Below are positions 1 through 5,298 of a DNA stretch of 5,298 nucleotides, one piece after another. A model generated the notes under the pieces. That model ran no database searches, had not been told where the DNA came from, and was given only the letters and a program-made list of their open reading frames with translations. Source of the stretch: Microcaldota archaeon. Lineage in GTDB: Archaea; Micrarchaeota; Micrarchaeia; Micrarchaeales; Micrarchaeaceae. The stretch covers positions 1 to 5,298 of the forward strand of contig JAKAOJ010000029.1 of NCBI GenBank assembly GCA_021812205.1. The letters are read 5' to 3'. Numbering within the stretch: the stretch's first letter is position 1; the number at the start of each line of letters is the position of its first letter. A program made the translations under genes and the position numbers.

Positions 1-1429
1 ACTGCTCGTACAGCGTCACAGGGTACTTGCCTGTCGCGGCGCTGGAGTCCACGCTTACATAGAAGGTGACGTTCGCTTCCTGGCCCGGAGCCAGATTGGT
101 CACGAAGTTGTTGGCGTTGATCACAGTCACAGGGTAGACAGACTGGAGGCTAAGGTACAGGTCCTGTGCTTCCTCGTTGCCGGTGTTCCTTATCGCAAAG
201 GTCACTGGTATGTATGATGCACCTGGTGCGAGCGGTGCGCTTACTGAAGTAACGTTGAACAGGGCTGTGCGCTGCATGTTTATAGGCACGTACTGGACGG
301 ACGAGATCGTAGAGGCGTGGTTGGCGTTCTGGTATGTAACGTTTACAGGCAGGCTGTAGCCTCCGGTGCTAGTGCTGCGGTTTGCGCTTATGAAGACGCT
401 TTCGGTAGCTGATGCGCCGGGCGCGAGCGTCCCTATAAAGAACGACGCTGCGGCCCCGCTAGCGGTTATCGAATTGCTGGAGCCTACGCTTATGCTGACG
501 TTCTTGGCGATGCCGCCGCCGATGTTCTGTATGAGAAGCTGTATGGTGGAGTTTGAGCCGGAATACAGCTGCACAGGCATCGAGCCTGCTATGCTTGCAA
601 CCACTTCAGGCGCAGGCACAAGCACCTCCACAGGAGCGCTGACGTTCTGCACGTAGCTTATGCCTTCCGGAGACGTGTATGTTATGCGCAGCGGCACGTA
701 GTGCGTTCCAGCGCTGATGTTTGTTGCGGCGTACATGTCAACGCTTGCTGATTCGGGAACCCCCCTCGCAAGCGAGCCGAAGCTTACTCTCCCTGCGCCA
801 GAGACCTCCAGGCCGGGCGAGTTGAGCACCGTGACGTTCGTGTTCATGGCAGTGTCTGTGCCGCTGTTCTCCGCATTTAGCACGAGGGCGAACTGCGAGC
901 CCGGGGTTATCTGCGGCGTAGGCGTTGCAGTGACCGAAACGCCCGGCTTTCCGTAGACATATATGTAGATAGGCATCTCGGACGAGCCTGGCTCGTTGTT
1001 CGAGGACAGGCCTGTCGCCGAGGGTGCTGACGACTCGTATGTGGCGATCACATCAACAGTGTACTCGCCTGCAGGCAGTGAAGACGGCACGTGAAGCGTG
1101 TAAGTGAAAGTTGAGTAGCCTATCCCGCCAAACAGGCCCTCGCCTATGCTGTCTATTAGGAACGTGTGCGACGGAGAGACGTTTATTATTGGGCTCTGGC
1201 TGGCCAGCTGTATGTTTACGTTGTTAAGCGGGTTGTCGTACGAGTTGTAGAGTTGGAACTGCACTGTAATGTTGTCGCCTGCAACCACCGGCTGCGGGGA
1301 CACTACCAGGTTTGCCAGGCTCAGCGCGCCGGAAACGTAGCTTGTGCCGGCCTGCGCTACAGGCAGGGCAACCGGGAGCAGCAGCAGCGCAGCTGCCAGC
1401 ATCGATACCAAAAAGCTTTTTTGCACCAT
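1..1429 (-). CDS. Secreted Ig-like repeat (COG1361/CARDB-type) surface protein, 3' part beyond window
   Basis: This open frame runs unbroken from the start to the left window edge, giving about 476 residues with no stop, so the C-terminus is missing. I chose the ATG at 1429-1427 because AGGTG (1439-1435) lies five bases upstream. An in-frame ATG at 1459-1457 would add ten residues (MFGKKEKGVK). The N-terminus is a classic signal peptide: MVQKS, a hydrophobic stretch rich in Leu, Ala and Val to about residue 22, then AQA|GTSY. The mature part is beta-rich and shows about four repeats of roughly 110 residues (near 30-157, 160-268, 272-380 and 385-end). Each has a pattern like PG..., N-x-G, a run of N-V-x-V, a G-x-LAPG turn and a closing GxYxLPVxxxY. 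These features fit archaeal COG1361 S-layer-like, CARDB or NEW3 domains. I count eleven N-x-S/T sequons and no cysteine. It follows the ABC permease by about 40 bp (9 bp with the upstream start). I infer it is exported and acts at the cell surface, perhaps with the transporter. A C-terminal membrane anchor may lie outside the window. Confidence 0.85.
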   Translation of the reverse strand, partial: MVQKSFLVSMLAAALLLLPVALPVAQAGTSYVSGALSLANLVVSPQPVVAGDNITVQFQLYNSYDNPLNNVNIQLASQSPIINVSPSHTFLIDSIGEGLFGGIGYSTFTYTLHVPSSLPAGEYTVDVIATYESSAPSATGLSSNNEPGSSEMPIYIYVYGKPGVSVTATPTPQITPGSQFALVLNAENSGTDTAMNTNVTVLNSPGLEVSGAGRVSFGSLARGVPESASVDMYAATNISAGTHYVPLRITYTSPEGISYVQNVSAPVEVLVPAPEVVASIAGSMPVQLYSGSNSTIQLLIQNIGGGIAKNVSISVGSSNSITASGAAASFFIGTLAPGASATESVFISANRSTSTGGYSLPVNVTYQNANHASTISSVQYVPINMQRTALFNVTSVSAPLAPGASYIPVTFAIRNTGNEEAQDLYLSLQSVYPVTVINANNFVTNLAPGQEANVTFYVSVDSSAATGKYPVTLYEQ

Positions 1430-1434
1430 CTTCA

Positions 1435-1439
1435 CACCT
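1435..1439 (-). promoter_or_regulatory. Shine-Dalgarno site of the surface-protein gene
   Basis: The minus strand reads AAAGGTGTGAAG directly before the ATG at 1429. AGGTG matches the archaeal anti-SD with five bases of spacing. It supports this start over the in-frame ATG at 1459, which has only a weak GTGG upstream. Confidence 0.55.
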
Positions 1440-1468
1440 TTCTCTTTTTTGCCAAACATGCAAACCAC

Positions 1469-2593
1469 TCATATTGTTCTCTTGAACATCCTGAATCCCA
1501 GCACCAGCATGACTACTGAGAAGACCACCATCACTCCAACATCAAACGACGCTATGCCCATAGGGAAAGAACCTGTCATCATGACCTGCCTTATGCCGTC
1601 TGCGGCATAGGTCAGGGGGTTGACCACGCTGAGCGGGTATATCCATGAAGGGAGCGAGCTGATAGGGAAGAACGCACCTGACAGGAACCACAGCGGAAGC
1701 GTTATTGTCTGTGCTATGATGGTGTATACTTCAACCTTGTTTATCCTCGAAGCGATTAGTATTGTGAGGCCGCTGAATCCCAGGGCGACAAAAACGATGA
1801 AGACTATCACCCACAGTATGCCTGTGAAGCCCATTGCTATGGTGGCGCCGTCGGCAACACCTATGGCCAGCGCTATAAGCCCTGAAAATACAGACTGGGT
1901 AGTGCCTGAGAGTATCCTGCTCAGCACTATGGCGTTCTTGTTTATAGGGGCTACCAGGAACGCCTTTATGTTACCCAGCGCCCTGTCGCTTATTATCGAC
2001 ATACCGCCGCCGAACACCGAGCTGAACGCGGCCACCATTATCAGTATGCCGCCTATGAGGAAGTCCTTGTAGCTACCGCTTGCGCCGGAAAGCGGCATCT
2101 GCAGGAAGGCGGATGTCGGAGGCTGAGGCGATGTCGCTGCTGCTGGGTCGCGGGCCGTCACTGCGCCGAACGACGACGCGACAGATTCAACGGCCTGGAT
2201 TGCCACGGCAGAATCGGTCACCTGGCTGCTCGTGTAGTACAGATCAAGGCTCGGGAATCTGCCTGCCATGCCTGGGAACCCCGGCAGTATCACCACTGCC
2301 AGGACAGCCTTCCCCTTGCTTATTTCGGACAAGGCTGTGCCTTCGTCTGTGATGTTTATTATCGAAAGCGAGTGCTGTGACTGAAGCGCGCTTATGAAAG
2401 AGAGCGCAGCAGGGCTGCCTGCATAGTCCACTACTGCGATAGGGGCGTGTGATACGGCGTTGCCGATGTTACCGAGGAGCAGGATCAGCACGAGCGGGAA
2501 GGTTATTGACCTGATGACGTTCGTCTTTATCTTGCTCTTGAATACGAGCATCTCTCTTTTGTAGAGCACGTAGGTATCTCCAAGGAAGCTCAC
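1469..2593 (-). CDS. ABC-2 type transporter permease (DrrB/YhgE-like)
   Basis: This 374-residue integral membrane protein is the membrane half of an ABC exporter. A short cytoplasmic N-terminus with an amphipathic stretch (YKREMLVFKSKIKTN) leads to a first membrane segment at about 28-48. A large extracytoplasmic region (about 49-175) follows and ends in a Pro/Ala/Ser/Thr-rich linker near 149-170. Five more hydrophobic segments lie at about 178-200, 222-246, 254-280, 290-311 and 349-368. The typical ABC-2 signature is present at about 304-335: LSGAFFP, then PSWIYPLSVVNPLTYAADGIR. It starts with GTG at 2593, four bases after an AGGTGA motif that overlaps the ATPase stop codon, so translation is probably coupled to the ATPase. 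Two such subunits would pair with two ATPases. The substrate cannot be told from the sequence; drugs, lipids and polysaccharides are all known for this superfamily. The length and topology are normal for the branch with one long external loop. Confidence 0.93.
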   Translation of the reverse strand: MSFLGDTYVLYKREMLVFKSKIKTNVIRSITFPLVLILLLGNIGNAVSHAPIAVVDYAGSPAALSFISALQSQHSLSIINITDEGTALSEISKGKAVLAVVILPGFPGMAGRFPSLDLYYTSSQVTDSAVAIQAVESVASSFGAVTARDPAAATSPQPPTSAFLQMPLSGASGSYKDFLIGGILIMVAAFSSVFGGGMSIISDRALGNIKAFLVAPINKNAIVLSRILSGTTQSVFSGLIALAIGVADGATIAMGFTGILWVIVFIVFVALGFSGLTILIASRINKVEVYTIIAQTITLPLWFLSGAFFPISSLPSWIYPLSVVNPLTYAADGIRQVMMTGSFPMGIASFDVGVMVVFSVVMLVLGFRMFKRTI

Positions 2594-2596
2594 TCG

Positions 2597-2602
2597 TTCA
2601 CC
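2597..2602 (-). promoter_or_regulatory. Shine-Dalgarno overlapping ATPase stop, deciding the GTG start of the permease
   Basis: The minus strand reads ATG AGG TGA ACGA GTG AGC. AGGTGA contains the ATPase TGA stop and sits four bases before the GTG at 2593. No closer ATG exists that would keep the whole N-terminus. The arrangement suggests reinitiation or coupled translation, which would keep the two transporter subunits in step. Confidence 0.6.
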
Positions 2603-3596
2603 TCATGCTGCGGAACATCGCCTTGTCGCGCCCGCTTGTGTTTTCTCCTGTTTCGTCTCTCATTGCAGATCCGGTAAGCTTTATGAATACGTCGTTCATC
2701 GTGGGCAGGTGCGTGCCTATAGAGATTGGCTGTATGCGCTCCTGAGCAAGCACTGATATTGCCTTGGTCAGCGTATCAGACTCATGGTTCTCTAGCACTC
2801 CGGTTATGTGGTCGCCGCGAAGCTCGAGCGGCATCTTGAGCTTCGACTTCAACGCCTTGAAGGCCCTTTCCGCCTCGTTGAGCCTGACTATGACTTCGAG
2901 CATGTTGCCCTTGCTCACCATGCTCTTCAGCTCCGTTGCAGTCCCTATGGCCCTGATCTTGCCATGGTCAATCACAGCTATGCGGTCGCAGAGCGTGTCT
3001 GCTTCCTCCAGATACTGTGTTGTCAGTATTATGGTTACGCCAGATGCATTGAGCTCCCTTATGCGCTCCCACATGTTCACCCTGTTCTGCACGTCCAGGC
3101 CAGTTGTAGGCTCGTCGAGTATCAGTATCTTGGGGTCCTGTATCATCGATTTGACCAGCTCCAGGCGACGCTGCATGCCACCCGAGAACGTGCCAGCCTT
3201 CACGTCTGCCTTGTCTTCCAGGTTGGCGTCATTGAGCGCCTGGGTTATGCGTTGGCTCTTGGTCGGTTCGCTTATGTGGTAGAGCTCTGCAAATATCTCG
3301 AGGTTCTCCTTCGCGGTGAGGTCAGGTTCAACAACCGTCTCCTGTGTCATGAGCCCCATCATCTGCTTTATCTTGTTCGGCTCCCTGTTCATGTCGGTCC
3401 CCATGACTTTTATGGTGCCCGATGTTATTTCCAGCAGGCCGAGCAGCATGTTTATAGTGGTAGTCTTGCCTGCGCCGTTTGGCCCAAGAAGCCCGAATAT
3501 CTCGCCCTCCTTTATGTTGAGGGAGATTCCGTCGACTGCCGTGAAGTCGCCGAACTTCTTGACTATGCTGCTTATCTCGATTATGTTGCCGGCCAT
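2598..3596 (-). CDS. ABC transporter ATP-binding protein (DrrA-like, ABC-2 exporter family)
   Basis: This 332-residue ATPase powers the permease encoded just downstream. All nucleotide-binding motifs are present in order: Walker A GPNGAGKTT (38-46), Q-loop glutamine 85 (MTQE), signature FSGGMQ (137-142), Walker B ILILDEP (157-163) and D-loop GLD (166-168). The switch-histidine position is glutamine 194 (LTTQYLEEAD), which is usual in the DrrA/daunorubicin-resistance branch and is not a defect. After about residue 225 comes the small C-terminal domain typical of this branch, with the THLPTMNDVFIKLTG element at 295-309. A polar tail (RDETGENTSGRDK) follows it. The start ATG lies seven bases after the padR stop, with only a weak SD (TGGT). 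The protein is expected on the cytoplasmic face of the membrane as part of a two-plus-two exporter. The family assignment is very secure; the transported substrate is unknown. Confidence 0.96.
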   Translation of the reverse strand: MAGNIIEISSIVKKFGDFTAVDGISLNIKEGEIFGLLGPNGAGKTTTINMLLGLLEITSGTIKVMGTDMNREPNKIKQMMGLMTQETVVEPDLTAKENLEIFAELYHISEPTKSQRITQALNDANLEDKADVKAGTFSGGMQRRLELVKSMIQDPKILILDEPTTGLDVQNRVNMWERIRELNASGVTIILTTQYLEEADTLCDRIAVIDHGKIRAIGTATELKSMVSKGNMLEVIVRLNEAERAFKALKSKLKMPLELRGDHITGVLENHESDTLTKAISVLAQERIQPISIGTHLPTMNDVFIKLTGSAMRDETGENTSGRDKAMFRSMR

Positions 3597-3603
3597 CAGA
3601 CCA

Positions 3604-3987
3604 CTACTTAAGCATCTTGCTGAGGTTCACTAGAGTGCGGCGCATGCCAGTCTTTGCTGCTTTCACCGCTGCCCGGCCCTTCGGAGTCAGGGCATAGTAC
3701 TTCCTCTTGCCATCTCCACCCTGCGCCGAGGACGCTTTTATGAACCCGGATTTCTCCAGAGATGCGATGTTGTTGTAGACGTCGTTCTTCAACGCCTCCC
3801 TGTCCTTGGCCAAGTATTTTAGGCCGCCATGTGCCGACAGGTCCTTCACGAGCTCGTAGGAATACGCACCTCCGCGGCCTATCTTTACCATCAGCACAAT
3901 CTTCACCACGAACTGGTGCAGGCTCTTGCTGATGAGCATTCGCGGAAAAGGATGATGTGCAATGTACTTGCGCTGCATTGGTACCAT
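3604..3987 (-). CDS. PadR-family transcriptional regulator
   Basis: This 127-residue protein has the winged-helix fold of PadR regulators. The first helix and the GAYSYELVKDL segment (about 41-51) correspond to the family's HGYEL region. NDVYNNIASLEKSGFIKA (about 68-85) is the recognition helix with its Y-x-x-L-x-x-L-E-x-x-G-x-I pattern. The wing is GGDGKRKYYALTPKGRAAV (about 90-108), carrying the diagnostic R-K-Y-Y-x-L-T-x-x-G. The short C-terminal helix suggests the small, dimeric PadR class. The start is uncertain: ATGs occur at residues 1, 4 and 17 (3987, 3978, 3939) and none has a good SD. Residues 1-16 are not typical of the family, so M17 is also possible. It is the first gene of the exporter unit and sits directly behind a palindromic operator, so I infer that it represses its own operon and responds to an exporter-related ligand. 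Confidence 0.92.
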   Translation of the reverse strand: MVPMQRKYIAHHPFPRMLISKSLHQFVVKIVLMVKIGRGGAYSYELVKDLSAHGGLKYLAKDREALKNDVYNNIASLEKSGFIKASSAQGGDGKRKYYALTPKGRAAVKAAKTGMRRTLVNLSKMLK

Positions 3988-3988
3988 T

Positions 3989-4020
3989 GGTTTAAAGTTA
4001 AACTAGTTTAAAGTTAAACC
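3989..4020. promoter_or_regulatory. Probable PadR operator: 32-bp palindrome of two identical 14-bp units
   Basis: GTTTAAAGTTAAAC occurs at 3990-4003 and again, exactly, at 4006-4019, with TA between, a 16-bp period. Each unit is itself a dyad (GTTTAA, a two-base centre, TTAAAC). The whole 32 bp is also a palindrome with 14 of 16 base pairs matching; the core TTAAACTAGTTTAA is perfect and the mismatches are at 3996-3997 and 4012-4013. It lies between the TATA box and the padR start, where a bound protein would block RNA polymerase. That PadR binds here, as one or two dimers, is inferred from position and symmetry. Confidence 0.75.
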
Positions 4021-4029
4021 ATGAATAGG

Positions 4030-4037
4030 TATTTATA
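4030..4037 (-). promoter_or_regulatory. TATA box of the padR-exporter operon
   Basis: The minus strand reads TGATATAAATACC, with TATAAATA at 4037-4030. Placing the start site about 26 bases on from the box centre puts it near 4007, inside the palindrome, with a leader of about 20 nt before the ATG at 3987. An alternative TTTAAA at 4012-4007 within the operator would start transcription near 3983, giving an almost leaderless message for the ATG at 3978. The upstream BRE is not clear. Confidence 0.55.
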
Positions 4038-4052
4038 TCAGCGCACCGCGCG

Positions 4053-4067
4053 GGGGAAGAAAAAGGA
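4053..4067 (-). terminator. Possible T-rich terminator after dnaG
   Basis: On the minus strand, about 25 bases past the dnaG stop, the sequence reads CCTTTTTCTTCCCC, a pyrimidine tract with five consecutive T. Archaeal termination often occurs at such tracts without a hairpin. No clear stem-loop precedes it. It lies just before the padR TATA box, which fits a transcript boundary. Confidence 0.35.
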
Positions 4068-4091
4068 ATAGGTTGCAGGCGGGGGGTCTGG

Positions 4092-5298
4092 CTAGATTAC
4101 CCCGCGCTCTGCAGTGTAGAGCACCAGATCTTCGTACTTCTTCGATATCTGGCTTGCCCTTATCGCGTATATCTCCCGCACTCCGCTGCCGTACGCTATC
4201 TCCATGAGCCTTTGCGTGACTATGCCGTCGAACACTATGGCGTGCGTGCCCTTGCTGTCCTGCACTGCCTGCAGGAGTTCCCTTATCGGGAGCTCGGATG
4301 TCATGCTGCCATCAGGCGCATAGAGCCTGCCCCTGAGCGTGTTCCTCAGCTCATTGAGCGCGGCCACGTATGTTTGGTTCGGCTGGCGCGCAGCGCCTGC
4401 GGGCTTCGCGCCGAAGTCTATCTGCGGGATAGGCTCGCGGCTGCGCTCCTGGCTGTCGCCTATGTGTGTTATGCCGAGCTGTGAGGTCTGCTGCGCGCGA
4501 GACTGCTGGGGCCGCTCAGACTCTTCGCGTGTCCTCCCCTCTATCCTCTTTGTTATCTCCATTGGGCTCAGTATCCTACTGGCGTCCTCAGGCCTAGGCT
4601 CTGGTTTGGGCTCAGGCCTGGGCTCTGGCGGCTGCGCAGGCTGGTCCTGGTCCTGGTCCTGCTCCCTGTATGGGCGCTGGTCGTGGCCACGGTCGTTCCG
4701 GAAATGGCGGTTGTCCCTCCCCTGGTACGGGCTTGGCTGGGGCGAACCGTGGTTGTGGTTGTGGCCCTGCTCGAACGGAACCCTAGACCTCAGCGCCTTT
4801 ATTATCTCCTTGCGCGTCAGCTCCTCGACCTCCTTGCCATCAGGCGCCCTTGCTATGTAGTCGATGTCGGCAGCGCTGGTGAGGCCTTTCAGTATTATGT
4901 CGCCTCCGCGGTCGCCGTCGAGAAATACGGTGGACTCCTTCTGGCCGCACAGGTCTATGATGGTTTTGGGAACCGTTCCTGTAGCCCCCCCTATTGATAT
5001 GCAGTTGGGCACGTCATTCTTGAGCAGGTTTACCACGTCGGCCCTGCCCTCAACTATCACTACACTGTCGCTCTTCGATATGTCAGGACCTGCTGGAAGC
5101 TTCTCTGGACCGTAGGTCACTACGGTGCTTGACTTGACGTCAGCTTCCACCATGTCGCTGATCTCCCTGCTGTCAGGCAGCACAGTGTCTATCAGGTTCT
5201 TGACCAGCTCCTTAGCGCGGTTCACCACCTTCATGCGCTTTGCATTCCTGGTATCCTCTATCTTTTCTACCTTGAATGAGGTTTCGAACGGGCCTACC
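4092..5298 (-). CDS. dnaG: Archaeal DnaG (TOPRIM primase-like, exosome-associated), N-terminus beyond window
   Basis: The frame stays open to the right window edge, giving 401 residues. The 21 residues before the internal ATG at 5234 (VGPFETSF...EDTRNAKR) match the conserved archaeal DnaG segment. The true start is therefore outside the window, and the ATG at 5234 is Met22 of the visible part. Numbering from that Met, YGPEKLPAGPD (41-51) precedes the TOPRIM domain. That domain has VEGRADV (61-67, catalytic Glu62) and DGDRGG (106-111, metal-binding Asp106 and Asp108), followed by IARAPDGKEVEELT. The conserved C-terminal part (about 285-380) includes HAIVFDGIVTQRLMEIA. In other archaea DnaG has limited primase activity and binds the RNA exosome as a poly(A)-favouring subunit. 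The stretch at about 154-285 is a long, Pro-, Gln-, Asp-, Glu- and Arg-rich linker with short repeats, and appears longer than in well-known homologues. The gene seems transcriptionally separate from the padR unit. Confidence 0.95.
   Translation of the reverse strand, partial: VGPFETSFKVEKIEDTRNAKRMKVVNRAKELVKNLIDTVLPDSREISDMVEADVKSSTVVTYGPEKLPAGPDISKSDSVVIVEGRADVVNLLKNDVPNCISIGGATGTVPKTIIDLCGQKESTVFLDGDRGGDIILKGLTSAADIDYIARAPDGKEVEELTRKEIIKALRSRVPFEQGHNHNHGSPQPSPYQGRDNRHFRNDRGHDQRPYREQDQDQDQPAQPPEPRPEPKPEPRPEDASRILSPMEITKRIEGRTREESERPQQSRAQQTSQLGITHIGDSQERSREPIPQIDFGAKPAGAARQPNQTYVAALNELRNTLRGRLYAPDGSMTSELPIRELLQAVQDSKGTHAIVFDGIVTQRLMEIAYGSGVREIYAIRASQISKKYEDLVLYTAERGVI
4585..4632. repeat. 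12-bp imperfect tandem repeat inside dnaG
   Basis: Units GGCTCTGGTTTG (4597-4608), GGCTCAGGCCTG (4609-4620) and GGCTCTGGCGGC (4621-4632) follow each other, with a weaker unit before them from 4585. Read on the minus strand they encode PEPRPEPKPEPRPE, a proline/charged spacer. The unit length keeps the frame, so copy changes would lengthen or shorten the linker without breaking the gene. Confidence 0.8.
4641..4661. repeat. 6-bp tandem repeat (CTGGTC, 3.5 copies) inside dnaG
   Basis: CTGGTC is repeated three and a half times without mismatch. On the minus strand it encodes alternating Gln-Asp (QDQDQDQ) in the disordered linker. Being a multiple of three, it can change copy number by slippage without a frameshift. 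Confidence 0.85.

Noticed and set aside
1224..1472. Minus-strand 82-codon frame overlapping the surface-protein start
   Set aside because: It is out of frame with the signal-peptide protein, has an Ala/Cys/Arg/Gly-rich composition without domains, and would overlap the true gene.
3013..3015. Missing switch histidine (Gln194) in the ATPase as a sign of inactivity
   Set aside because: LTTQYLEEAD with Gln at this position is the normal form in the DrrA branch of ABC-2 ATPases.
2764..3611. Long plus-strand open frames opposite the ABC ATPase (up to 267 codons)
   Set aside because: The minus-strand frame carries every ABC ATPase motif. The plus-strand translations have odd composition, no recognisable domain and no upstream signals, so they are shadows.
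3989..4020. Palindromic region as a CRISPR fragment, replication origin or transposon end
   Set aside because: There are only two units with a 2-bp gap, no spacers, no target duplication and no transposase. Its position over a promoter fits an operator better.
4339..4860. Plus-strand frame rich in Gly, Ser, Leu and Trp opposite dnaG
   Set aside because: Its apparent glycine-serine repeats are only the complement of the PEPRPEPK and QDQD linker codons. The opposite strand encodes a clear DnaG.
4092..5234. Treating the ATG at 5234 as the real start of dnaG
   Set aside because: The frame continues upstream to the window edge with residues (GPFETSF, EDTRNAKR) conserved in archaeal DnaG, so the Met is internal.

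Overview
The window looks archaeal. It carries the C-terminal part of an archaeal-type DnaG (TOPRIM) protein. It also has a TATA-type promoter in front of a PadR-family regulator, and Shine-Dalgarno sites of the AGGTG type. GC content is moderate, with many ATA isoleucine and AGG arginine codons. The lineage cannot be fixed from this sequence; a DPANN or Micrarchaeota-like archaeon is a guess only. All five genes lie on the minus strand, so transcription runs from high to low coordinates.

Layout in the direction of transcription: (1) 5298-4092, dnaG, with its N-terminus cut off by the window edge. It has an intact TOPRIM core and an unusually long low-complexity, charged linker before the conserved C-terminal domain. 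(2) 4091-3988, a 104-bp intergenic region holding a possible T-rich terminator for dnaG, a TATA box, and a striking 32-bp operator-like palindrome made of two identical 14-bp units. (3) 3987-3604, a PadR-family regulator. (4) 3596-2598, a DrrA-like ABC ATPase. (5) 2593-1469, an ABC-2 permease with a large extracytoplasmic loop. (6) From 1429 (possibly 1459) to the left edge, a secreted, cysteine-free, sequon-rich protein built of Ig-like (COG1361/CARDB/NEW3-like) repeats, truncated by the window.

Genes 3 to 6 are separated by 4 to about 40 bp and share one visible promoter, so they probably form one operon. The likely working model is a PadR-controlled ABC-2 exporter with a dedicated cell-surface partner protein. 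PadR would bind the palindrome over its own promoter and derepress the exporter when it meets a ligand. The substrate is unknown. No RNA genes, CRISPR arrays, insertion sequences or attachment sites were seen, and no gene-free stretch exceeds about 105 bp.
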